From: Axinella damicornis
Taxonomy: Eukaryota; Porifera; Demospongiae; Axinellida; Axinellidae
Direction of reading: 5' to 3'
Length of the DNA: 64,000 nucleotides
Assembly: GCA_963931865.1 (NCBI GenBank)
Contig: OZ007513.1
Span: 10,317,467-10,381,466, forward strand
In this document: piece after piece, positions 20,464 to 32,900 of the stretch
How the letters are laid out: each line of letters begins with the position of its first letter
Position numbering within the stretch: the stretch's first letter is position 1
The notes under the pieces: generated by a model
Told to the model about the DNA's origin: nothing
Databases searched by the model: none
Seen by the model: only the letters and a program-made list of their open reading frames with translations
Translations under genes and position numbers: made by a program

Positions 20464-23219
20464 AGCAGCACAGATGCTCACATAAAGGTTATATTGCAGA
20501 AAGGGAAATGATACCACTCTACATGCTCAGAAGCTTGATCTATGTTAGCCTCGAACCCAGGTGCAGAGGACGGGCTCTTTTCCCCTTCCTCCGCGCCTGG
20601 GTTCGAGGCTATATCTATGTATGCTTGACAACCCTATTATGATTTAGCTAGATTGTATCTATCAGATTCTCAGGAACGTCCAGGCTACACGCATCCTGGC
20701 ACTACCTGCAGCTAGCCTCCAATCATATGGAGCTGCTCGGATGGTGTTCCCTCTCTCGTAACCCCTGGCAACAAAATAGTCCACAAATGTATTGAAGTTT
20801 GGAGAAGCTGGAGGAGTGTCCAGGAATTCCACAGTATTGGTGTCTCCAAATCCTGGCACCCTGACCTCTGCACCATTGTTGTTACTGTAGGTACCATCAG
20901 TACTGTTGAAGAGAAGCCTGCAGTGGTATAGAAACATTCATAATGAATACTCTGCTGCAGTGAGGTATTTTCCTATATACATAAGCCTCCGGCCGGCCAA
21001 ACCTCAGGTGGTTATACTTAGGGGACCCACATAATATTATTATACAGTATAGTGGAATGATATTGAGGATCTCTAGCTGTGACTAGTATCTTGACCTCCC
21101 CTCTTAAATACAATAGTGCGATTGCTCACAGGCTTAACAAAACATCAAAATGGCCTCCGTTTTATTATTCCGTTAAGTTTATTCATAAGACTGCATGGCA
21201 GGAAATTAAAGTATGTACGATCTTTGAAAAGCAAACAGCTTGGAACTTATATACCAAGTAGTGCTCTGTCAACTATCGCTGTAACACAGTTACCATGGCG
21301 ATCAGCTGCCAGCTACACAACCTGGAGTAGCTACAAGTCCGTTTTGCTGCCATTGAACTCATTGTTCTTTGCCTTGCAGAACTACTTAGTCTTGTGATTT
21401 TGTGATGTCAATGCAGCCGCCAAATGAGTTACTACATGATCCTAGTACAGTCGGGGCAGTAGCATAGGTGGGTGAATATTAGTACACTCACAGCAAGTCA
21501 TTCAGAAGGCACTGCGGCTGGAGGTTTTGATTCACCCACACCCTCCTGTACATCTCATTTGTGCAACACAAGCAGTTGTAGGGATCAGTAGTCACCCGAG
21601 CTTCCAGCTGGGAACTAATAAAGCCCGGAACTGTGTACAAGAGAGTCAAATTATAGCATAATTACGTCACGCATTGCAGTGTTACCTTCTGATTCTGCCA
21701 GGCTACCTCATAGCCTATAACTGCTGCTGACCTCACTCACATATGCATGCAGACAGTGCTGCCTATACCTTAAATGGCAATGTTAGGTTTGGTCACGCCA
21801 AATGTTGCGGAGACAGACCAGTCTGAATTTTGACCCAGGTGGCAGGGGAATAAAAGGCATATCACTTGTTCACAGGTCAGAGGTTTCACCACTTGAACTA
21901 GCACATACCCCATGCGGAACGTCTGCAGGTTACAAAAAACATGTCTATTAATTGGTGTGCGTTGTTGCAAAAGCTGCCTCGTGGTGCAGTATCCAATTGT
22001 CTAATATAACGACATGCATGGCGATGTCTTTTGCGGCTACATCTGCTGTATGGTTAAGTGTAGCTACATGTAGCTGATCAAGTATGGCCAATACAATGCA
22101 CACTGGTAGGTGGCTACTAAAAGTCTAGTCTCTCGATAATCACCTCCCATGCACTAAATTATTTTCTATTTCTGCTAGTGCACTTATCTGCAGCAAATTC
22201 TCTTTTGGGAGTTTGCCATGATAAATTATCACTATATAATTTATTGCAAACTTCCCAGATCTAGTATAATTATACATGTTCACTGCAGCACTCCACAATT
22301 TGCCAATAGCTGGATGTCACTAGTGACACATTTTATTGTAGCTATGGTATCATGTACAATCCTGCATGGTCCATTCCTGAAGTCTTTTTTTCTTGCGAAG
22401 ATTGCGTGTATGTGGTAACAAGTTACTAGTGAGGTCAAGTTACAAAGACTGCATGGTACCCTCATGCACACATAAGCATTCTTGGAACTAAGATGATTGG
22501 TTGTTGCAGTGGTATTCATCATCATTGTTATTAACAATATAAAGTTATCATTGATAGCTACTATAGTTGTACTATAGGCAGAGTCAACGTCATGTGATAT
22601 GCGATAATAAGGGCTGCTAAGTAGGCATCACATTGTCATGTTTTGGGGCTCAAGTGTAGCTAATGCCTGCAGCTGAATGCACTGGGTCTCCCCTGCAGGC
22701 CGGCCATTCACATCTTTCTCTTTCATTCCCAGCCAGAGAGGAAAAACAGTTTGGAGATGCCCCATACTATTACCTGAGAGTTAGCATTGTAATAGAGTCG
22801 ACAACTACTGATTTGTTAGCCTTTGTCTTTCTGGATGGTCATCCATTCTGGCATGTTACCAAGCCATGCTTTTCAGGAGTCTTAAGCTTGCTTGCATATA
22901 AGTATCTTCAAGCCTCGATCTGTATGCCCTGGTTAGCATACTTTGTCATGCAGGTACTACCATAGATAATAGAGCATAAATCTATGGCAGTACAGCATCT
23001 AGTCTGTTGGTGACATTAGCCATACAGTTGCTGCTGCAAACAGTTCATGCATGCATGCAGAGCGCTTCCATAATGCCAAATAATATTGTTAACGTGAGAA
23101 ACACATCAATTCTGATTCAGCGTATACACCAAACGAACTCACTAATGAGAATGGGCGACTGAGCGGTGGCTCCCAGAACAGCAGCGCAGAGAACACTAAG
23201 GAGCAGCATCTTTCTTCCA
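19114..23219 (-). CDS. PLA2G15-like: Group XV phospholipase A2, copy 6, type III
   Basis: Exons: 1, 23153-23219; 2, 21492-21630 (139 nt, three residues shorter than the 148-nt form); 3, 20706-20917; 4, 19114-19913; 1218 nt, 405 residues. The start is the ATG of the MLLL signal peptide. The exon 1/2 junction reads PILI-IPGFISSQLE, so this type keeps the Pro-Gly seen in LCAT-family oxyanion loops, where types I and II have His-Gly. The nucleophile is in HSMGG (about residue 172), the acid in VFGDGDGTVN and the base in GVNHGQ. The Ser/Ala-rich hydrophobic C-terminus is present. Exon 4 carries an insertion giving ISTTEGLLF after the SGAWSG motif, a mark of type III. Confidence 0.83.
20428..20463. 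repeat. Poly-C tract (36 bp) in intron 3
   Basis: Run of 36 C at the position equivalent to 3341-3383, shorter by seven bases and lacking the interrupted CCACCCTCCTAC tail found there. Confidence 0.85.
20548..20609. mobile_element. Short TA-flanked hairpin MITE
   Basis: Same 62-base hairpin and same site as 3481-3542, copied with the surrounding block. Confidence 0.6.
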
Positions 23220-23258
23220 AGATCTTCTTCCAACACTACGCGCATGCGTTCGCGTGAG

Positions 23259-23322
23259 TGACGTCATGTAACCAATCGCTTGCCAACTAGCCCCACCCAC
23301 ACTGTCACATAATTGCTGACCC
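23259..23322 (-). promoter_or_regulatory. Promoter block of copy 6
   Basis: TGACGTCA (23259-23266), AACCAAT, then the CCCCACCCACACTGTC and CATAATTGCTGACC blocks, about 40 bases upstream of the exon 1 ATG. Confidence 0.4.
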
Positions 23323-23905
23323 CTACTACGTAAGCAGCGAGCTGAAAGTCCTAATTGAATAGCTACATTGTTGGTGCAAACACATTACTGTGGCATGTTG
23401 AATGCTGTATCTCTGCTGTATTGTAGCATGCCGCCGACATGCATGCATGCATGCAAGGGCGTAGACAAATTGGTAAGGGTAGGAGGGTTAGAAAGAAGTG
23501 TTCCCATAAGGGGGCTTGAACCCAGGCAGGACAAATGACATACTTCGCTAAAAGTTTAGGAGCTATATACGTTATTGCAGAAGTCTTGCTATAATGTACA
23601 TTCTCATGCCAACACACAGCAAAATTATAGTTATTGTAAGTATCGTACAGACTTCTTGCCTCTGTTTACATCCCTTGCCATGCATGCATCTCACTGTTGT
23701 TCAGACTTCAAACTCCAGGCAATCGACACACCGGATTTCTAGGCTATAAAAACAGTAGCTAGAACTCAAAAAATAGATCTACTCTACATAACATGCATCA
23801 TCCATATGGCAAAATAACTCAACTCCTCTACAACAAAACAGTGGAGTATATATCCACATATACCTAGCACTAATCCTACAGTCATATACATACTCAATTA
23901 CACAC
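23323..23905. other. Spacer between copies 6 and 5
   Basis: No gene is seen. It has a short (GCAT)n tract near 23439-23455, a B-box-like GGGTTCAAGCCCC on the minus strand near 23510, and the presumed 3' flank of copy 5. Confidence 0.55.
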
Positions 23906-26900
23906 TCACTCAAATATGAGTGCAAGTATCATTGCCGTGCTTCCCACCATAAGTGTGAGACTGGCAGCAGCACTCACAGTAGTAGAACTGGGCATGGGAG
24001 CACCCACAATGTTTGCAACAGCTTGAAGTACACTCGCATCTGTTATCATTTGACCATGATCAATTCCAGGAAAGGTTGTGACATTAAATGGCTGACTTTG
24101 CTCATTCCTCCATTTCAGACACACTTGCGAGCTTAGAAGATTGACAGCTCCATCTCCATCGCCGAAGGCAATACTAGTTTCATCGGCATCAAGTCCATTG
24201 CCATAGGTATAGCTTTCCGGGGTGGAGACATTGGTACCGTAGTAACAGTAGGTGGGTACTCTGGGGGCAGGGAAGTTTTCATTTATTGGTACAATCCCCT
24301 GGTACATCTGGTAGCCCTGGGGGTAGCCAATGTCTGTGAAAAAAGCTTCGTAGTCATTGGCTGTGTAGGTTCGGTTGGGTGTTGTCAATAGTGTTGTGTT
24401 GCCCCAAATAGATGGTTTGGGTAACACCCATACGGTGCTCTCAAATGTGCGGAACAACAAACGGTCGAAGATAATCGTTCGTAATATTGCATTGGATCCG
24501 GACCATGCTCCAGACAGAGGTACCCAAGCATTGATGTACATATCTTTCCACTGCTGGGTGACCACTTCATTGAGAAAGTACAGTGACACAATGCCACCCA
24601 TGCTGTGGATCACCACCGTCACCTTTTCCCCGCTACTGTTGTGCATAGTTTCAATCAGGGATCTCACACGAGAGTAGTAGCCAATCCTGTACAGCTCATC
24701 TGGAGGTAAGGAGAGCATAATTATGTGATCAATAAACTCCAGTTGCATGCCCATCATTCGGGCATTCATATGAAAATGCCACTGAAGACGTGAGCTGCTT
24801 AACTGAGCTTTCCATACAAGGACTGAGTCAGAAACAAGCACCCAAAATGTTTAGCAAATTGTGTGGCTACTAGCTATAGTTGCTTGACACTCCTTTCCAT
24901 GCAGTGCTCATGAATGCTGTTAGTGCGGGGTTAGTGGAATTTACTGCATTATTGTTCCTAAGTTGAGAAAAGAACTTCAAGGACACTTCGGACACCTCTT
25001 GGTGCATGTCATCATTCTGCAAGTGTCAGTTCAGGCAGTTGTTGGTCACTAGCAACTCATGTACACAGGTCTATGGCCACACCATTCTAATGACTCTCAC
25101 TCACCTAACTGTACATAGCTTTTGAGACACTGCATGGTAAAAACTACATAGTACACTGTTGAGAGTTCCCTGGGATAGGTTATGTTCCATATAGCTAGCT
25201 AATCAGAACCTTATCCTCTACTGACGGTCTGCTAATATGCACTGCTCGCCTACATCCTGGCACTACCTGCAGCTAGCCTCCAATCATATGGAGCTGCTCG
25301 GATGGTGTTTCCTCTCTCATAACCCCTGGCAACAAAATAGTCGACAAATGTATTGAAGCCAGGGGAAGCTGGAGGAGTGTCGAGGAATTCCACAGTATTG
25401 GTGTCTCCAAATCCTGGCACCCTGACCTCTGCACCAGTGTTGTTACTGTAGGTACCATCAGTACTGTTGAAGAGAAGCCTGCAGTGGTATGGAAACATTT
25501 GTACTGAATATTCTGCTGCAGTGACTTAATAATAAGTACATAGGGTGATTATACTCAGGAATCCACTTATTTTTACAGAATAGTGGAATCAAAGTCAATA
25601 TTGAGGGATCCCTGCACATGTCTAACAGCTCAGGGGCAGATCCAGGATTTGAGAAAGGGGGGTTCTTTTATATGCAGGGCTGCTGCCGAAGGCAGTGCAC
25701 AGAGGTGCGAAGTGCTGATCAGTCCACACGAAGCACGGACGCCTTTATTTTTTCAGTTATCAGGATGGGCTCTCATGGCACCTTCATGCTTTGCACTGCA
25801 AGTTCCAGATGTAAAAGGACAGCAGGACCCGGGGCCGCCATGTGCTTCCGTTTCTTGCTCAGATTTTACTGACGCAACGTAATACGTACGTACATGTAGA
25901 TCGTGGTCTCATTCCCAAGCCGGTCGGTTTCAGTCAGGAGTTGCAATGTAACGGCAGCTAGGAGCGCTCAATGTTGCCCTCGATGCTCGTCACTGCTGCA
26001 AGCAAGCGCTTGAAACTATAGGTTGAAAGTAAGGTAAGTTCTTTATTAATTTCAACTGTAAGAAGGGGGGTTCGACCAAACCCAACGAACTACCCCTGGA
26101 TCCACCACTGCAGCTTGACCTCCAGCTCACTTATAGGCACATATTTAATGTTTGGCACAGGTTCAACTTTCGTCCTAACCTCGTTCCCAGGCCCGAGATG
26201 GCCTGGGAACGAGGCTACTCTTGTCCCTGCAGCTACTCTTTATTAGGCACTGAAGTCTTCATCCAGAAACTCTGCTTCGGTCCTACAGAGTGGGAAAAAG
26301 CTAGCTATAGGCATAATTCAAAATGAAGTGATCTTCCTAGTTGTTAAAATGAAACACATCTCGCTGATAAATACTTTCATGTGGAGATACAGGCGCGTGC
26401 TCCTGACAACATATGACCCTTGTAGGAGATTGTAGTCTGTGTAGCAGCATATTTCAGTGTTGTGTTCAGAGGTGTATGGGTATTAGTGCACTCACAGCAA
26501 GTCATTCACGAGGCACTGCAGCTGGTTGCCTTGAAAGACTTGATCCACCCACACCCGCTTGTACATCCCACTCGTACAACACGAGCAGTTGTAGGGATCA
26601 GTAGTCACCCGAGCTTCCAGCTGGGAACTAACGTAGCCATGAACTGTGAGCAAGAGAGAAAAACCATACCATTAATTGTGTCACACATTCTAATCTCCCA
26701 ACAGAGTAGTTAACAGGACAGTGGTTGCATGAGCCTGTATGTCAGGGCCATCACATTACCATGTAGGGTTGCAGATACATTACTAAGGAATTCAGCCACC
26801 ATTTTTGCCTCGAGTGGTGCAGTGCAGATCTGGTGGCTGTGGAGAGAATACACTCTCTGCACACTCATTGGATAGGAGAGATTACTAGAGATTACTAGAG

Positions 26901-29900
26901 ATTATGAGAGATTACTAGAGATTACTAGAGATTACTAGAGATTACTAGAGTTTATTAGGGACTACTGGAATACTGTACAGCTAGTGACAGCTCCTATTCA
27001 AACTAAATACATGGTTTAGGTTACTGGTATCACTAATCAGAGAAGGTGGCAGCGTTCTACACTTAGGGATGGCCAAGGAAATTTCAAACTTAGTGATGTA
27101 CTAGCAGGATAATGGCCAAAGAAGCTACAAAACTAAAAACCAAGCACACGAGTATAGAATGATACTGCCTAGCAGTTCAAAAATACTCGTGAATGGATCA
27201 TGGAGTACATGGGAGTCGAGAACGAGAGCGGGAGTTGACAAACAAATCGCTGAAAAAGTCTTATTTCTTTTCTTCTTCTTTCTTTTTTCTCATTGACTAG
27301 CTTAGCTGGCCAGCTAAAGCAGCCTGTTCTTGAGCTTTCATCGTAGCAGCCCTTTTCTCTGCACATAGGCGTAGCACGCGGTCCGGCTGGTCCGGTTTTA
27401 GCCGGACCACTTTTCAGTGCTGTATTTTTTATTTTTTTTGAGGGAACTCACGATCGAACGCACTCTCGCAGCTTCGACGAACCAAGAACAAACACAGCTA
27501 CATCGGCGCACGATACGCGTCACCCGAGTAGTAACGGTAGTCTCGTGCCGACCTTGGCTCCTCCCCCGCCAGAGGGGGAGGAGCCAAGGTCGTACGAGGT
27601 TGCGCATGCATCGGCGCCGGCGCGCGATATAATTATAGCATTAGCGTTCTCTGAAGCAGTTTGTTATAAAGAGATATGGCTATGTTGGCTTTCCCAGAGA
27701 AGCCCCACCAGCCCAAGTCATTCTGTTTCCCAAAGCGCTCCTTTGGGAAGAAACAAGTAGTGCAGAGGGCATTCAAAGCAACTTGGTTTGACCAGTGGAA
27801 TTGGATTCATTATGATGAGTCTGCAGATGCTGTTTTCTGTCATGTTTGTGCAAAAGCTGATGAGCAAGGGAAACTGAAGGCAAGCTCCAAAGATCTAGCT
27901 TTTCTACGGAAGGGATTCACCAACTGGAAAGACGCCACCGAGGGATTCCGTCGACATGAGTTGAGTAAATGCCATCAGGATGCAGTGCAGGTGATGATAG
28001 TTCTTCCCAGGACTGTTCGGGACATTGGTGAAACACTATCCAGTGCACATGCTCAGAACAAGGCAGAGAATAGAAGAGTCCTCCTGAAAATCCTTCAGAA
28101 CGTGAAGTTCCTTGGTAGACAAGGTATTGCCCTCCGTGGGCATGATGACTCCGAGAGCAATTTCATGCAGCTCTTCAAGCTTCGGGAGTTGGACAATCCA
28201 GAGTTGAGTGCTTGGTTAAAAAAGAGAGCAGACAAGTACCTGAGCCCAGAAATCCAGAATGAAATGTTGCAGGTGATGTCATTGAGCATTTTGAGGTCAA
28301 TTGCCAAGAGTCTTCACTCTGCTGATGCATTTAGCATCATGGCTGACGAGTGCACCGACATATCTAACCATGAGCAACTGGCAATTTGTTTTCGCTGGGT
28401 TGACACTGAGCTTGAAGTCCATGAGGAGTTCGTTGGGCTTTACCAGATCGAGAACATATCCTCTGACACCATTGTGCAAGCTCTAAAAGATTGCCTCATC
28501 CGGATGAACCTTCAGTGGAACCGATGCAGAGGGCAGTGTTACGATGGTGCTGCTAACATGGCTGGTCATAGGACTGGTGTTGCAACACAGATCCTCACAA
28601 TGGAGCCCAGAGCACTCTACACACACTGTTATGGCCATTCACTTAATTTGGCTATGTGTGACACCATCAAGAATTGCAAGCTGACCAGAGATGCCATGGA
28701 TGTGACCCATGAAATCAGTAAGCTAGTGAAGTTCTCACCAAAACGCAACACACTCTTTGATAAACTGAAGGAAGAGCTGTCTCCTGACACCCCCGGCTTT
28801 AGGGTACTTTGTCCAACACGCTGGACAGTACGTGCAAAGAGCCTGCAGAGTGTGCAGGATAATTACTCTGTGTTGCAAGAGCTCTGGGATTTCACGCTTG
28901 ATCAGAATCTCCACACAGAAGTCAGAGCCCGTGTGATCGGTGTGCAAGCCCAAATGGAGTCCTTTGACTTCTTTTTTGGTGTCAGTGTTGGCAAGTTGGT
29001 TCTCAGACATGGCGACAACCTGTCAGCTACACTCCAAAGCAGTACCATCTCTGCAGCTGAAGGACAGCGTGTAGCAGCATTGACAGTTGACACCCTTGCC
29101 AAGTTGCGCACCGATGAAAGTTTCCACCTCTTCTGGGAATTGGTGCAGAAGGAAGCAGGTGCAGTCCATGTCAATGAGCCGAGGTTACCCCGCCGTCGTA
29201 AAGTGCCTCAGCGATTCGAAACAGGTGATGGAGTAGCACATTTCCCAGCAACAGTGGAAGATCACTACCGCCAAATCTATTTTGAGGTCATAGACTATGC
29301 TGTCTCTGCCATCAAGTCAAGGTTTGATCAACCTGGATTTAAAATGTTCCGGCAAGTAGAAGACCTCCTCATAAAATCTGTGCTTGGCAAAGATGCTAGC
29401 AGTGAGCTTACCTCAGTGACAAGCTTCTATGGTGATGACATCTCACTAGGCCGATTGTCCGTGCAGCTGACCTCACTTGCATCACAACTTGATGGCAAAA
29501 AAGAATTGAATCTCTGGGATATTGTGACATATTTGAGAGGCTTTTCTAGTGCAGGGCGGGTCTTCTTCTCAGATGTGGTGACGCTTGTCAAGATCCTTCT
29601 AGTTAATCCTGCCACTAATGCCATCAGTGAGCGCTCTTTCTCTGCCATGCGTAGATTGAAGACGTATCTTCGCTCAACAATGGGGCAGAGTCGGCTAAAT
29701 GCAATCATGCTGCTTCATGTTCACAAGGATAAGACTGACAAACTATCTGTCGTAGAGTTGGCAAACACATTCACCAGCAGTGAGTACCGAAAGACTGTCT
29801 TTGGCACCTTCTCAGAGAAAGATATGTCAGTGTCAAGTTAACAACTGTAGCCCCTGAACCAGCTAGCCTCCACTTATACTTATACTCACTTATACTCACT

Positions 29901-32900
29901 TTCCGTTGTCTTTGTTTCACTGTATTGTTCAAATAGGTGCGAAGTGGCACGCGTGCTAGCTAGGATAGCAGCTAGTTGTGATGTAGCTACTACGCGCGCT
30001 ATATGCGCGTGGCAAAGAGACTACCACGGTGAAGTAGCAAGGTCCATGTCCATAGGCCTGCTTCTGCATGCACGACGTACCAAGAACACCTCCATTACTG
30101 ACAGTCAGACTTGCCACGAGAGCGATTCCTGACCCTCTTAAAAGGTTAATGAAAAAAATTTTCCGCGCTTCGCGCGGGAGGCGCGCTGCGCGCGCTACAC
30201 TACTTGTGTTCAGAGCCGGACCAGCGGCGGATGCGCTCCTACGCCACTGCTGCATACTGGCAAGAGTGGCACTTGTGGCTAGCTACGATTCTGCACAACT
30301 CCAACACAGGGGACTAGCTTATAGTCTGAAAACTGGAAATGAAGGAGTCCTTAGATATGTGTACAATCTGCCAGTGAATCACACCACCCTATCATGGCAT
30401 GTGACATACCAGTTGTGACACAAGGACACACTAAATTCTATATTCACCACATCTACATTTCTATACTTTATGAATATGGGCACTTCACACATAGCCACCT
30501 GGTTCACGCAATGAGGCTACCTACAGAATAGTACATGTACAGGGGAACGATAGACTTTGTGTTTGGCAAGGATTGTGATATGAAAAGTGAAGTTTCACTG
30601 TGGTATATAGGTACGCTGAAACTGCATGGGGTTCAGTTTGCATGTTTATAGTAAAATTTGAACAGTGATTGCTATGGAGACCTGGTGTTGAACAGGGTTT
30701 CCGTGGAGATTCCCTGTACCAAGGGGTGCACACATATTGCCATACTATGATCTTTGTGGATTCTGTGCAGGTGTTTACCATGGAGGCCATTGTAACACCC
30801 CAGGGCTACTGCTGATTGCGTTGACCTTGCAAATTCAAAGCGGGAAGTGCTGTGCACTTGGTGGATTTCTAATTGAGTTATGGTCACTAGTGTAGTAGTG
30901 TACTGCTGATTGCGTTGACCTTGCAAATTCAAAGCAGGAAGTGCTGTGCACTTGGTGGTTTCTAATTGAGTTATGGTTCCAATGCACATGCAGCAAACTG
31001 CTGTTGTACTGCTGATTGCGTTGACCTTGCAAATTCAAAGTGGGAAGTGCTGTGCACTTGGTGGGTTTCTAATTGAGTTATGGTCAGCAACGCTACTGAT
31101 GCGTGTGCAGCAAACTGCTGCATGTGTACACTACCGGTGCTTTTGGCAAAGGTTGTACACTATTGACCATAACTCAATTAGAAACCCACCAAGTGCACAG
31201 CACTTCCCGCTTTGAATTTGCAAGGTCAACGCAATCAGCAGTACACTACTACACTAGTGACCATAACTCAATTAGAAATCCACCAAGTGCACAGCACTTC
31301 CCACTTTGAATTTGCAAGGTCAACGCAATCAGCAGTAGTATTCGTGCAGAGTGCACAGTTATTGTTTGTTGGCACCATCTGTGGGTGCTATATTCACATG
31401 ATGATGTTACTGATCAGACAATTGGGACTAAGTTTTACAATATTCATGAATAGTAGCATGCTTTGTTGGGCAAATAGTGGTATTCATTGGATATAGCTAC
31501 CAAGAGGTCACCCAACTTAGGTTGAATTCCCCCCCCCCCCCCCCCCCCCCCCCGCATGCAATACCTTCATGTCTGTCGGCTTCAAGCAGGCTAGCTAAAG
31601 AATTACAGACATCATACTCAATGTATTTCGTATTCATCAGCCACCATGCATGCACAATGACCTACACTGTACATGCATCGTGATGGCCTTCAAAGGCTCA
31701 ACTAATTTACTTCAGATCTGCATCCTGTGAGAGCCCAGACGATGACCCACATAGGAGGCCCAGCACAGTGAGGGGAAGAGGGTAACTATAGCTTGATCGA
31801 CCTCCTCATGATGGTGCTATATGAGAGCTAGCCTGGTTTCCTTCCGATTCTACCACTTATCTGCAGCAAATTCTGTATTGACTTGGAGCTGCCAGATCAC
31901 CTACATGCATGACGTCACTATACTGTGAACTTCTAAGGCCTTATGTACATGCAGCATGTTCACTGTTGTACTCGATAACTTGCAAACAGCTGGCTGTCAC
32001 AAGCGACACATTTTATTGTAGCTAGGCGCTATGGTATCATCTACAATCCTGGTCCATTCCTGAAGTTGCCTGGTTCTGCATATAGTAGTGACAAGTTACT
32101 AATGAGACCAAGGTACAAAGACTGCATGGCACCCCCACACATAGCTATGCATCCTAGAACTAAGATGATTGGTTATTTTGGTACTCATTGACCAAATTAA
32201 CAACACAAAGTTATCATTGATAGCCGCAGTAGTATTTTCAATACACTCAGACCAGACAGGGCAGGGCGTCTTTATTCACTGGACTGGAGTGGACTGGACT
32301 GGACTGGACTGGAGTGGACTGGACTCATCTTTTTCAGTGTAGGACAGAAGCTAAACATACTTATTCAGTCACTAAAGTTGCTTGCACAGCCTGCTTTCGC
32401 GTCTTTGCTCGAGTCCGTAGAGGTCAAAGGTCACGTGCATATTTAATGAGCTTCAGCAATGAGCTTCAGTCAGTCGTGGACGATAGAGGGATATTTAGTT
32501 CTGTTTTCTATGCTTCAGCAAAAGGCTAGAGTTCGATTTCTGCAGTAAACAAATGCTCTTCTAATCTTTTCATTGAAGCTTATTAAATATGCACGTGACC
32601 TTTGACCTCTACCGCCTCTAGCAAAGACGCGAAAGCAGGCTATGTAAGCAACTTTAGTGAATGAATAAGTATGCTTAGCTTCTGTCCTACACTGAAAAAG
32701 GCATTTTACAGATTTTTGGGTGAGTCCAGTCCACTCCACTCCAGTCCAGTCCAGTCCAGTCCAGTCCAGTCCACCTGTCCAGTGAATAAAGACGCCCGAC
32801 CAGACAGGTAGTCTGGGTAGCTATTGATCAAGAAAGCGTGCACTAGGCACGCTGGGTCTCCCCCGCAGGCTATCTTTGTAATTCTTTTCATTCCCAGTCA

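Noticed and set aside
26877..26960. Possible CRISPR-like regular repeats (also at 32270-32330 and 57659-57784)
   Set aside because: These are short tandem repeats without spacers, in a eukaryotic intron or spacer.
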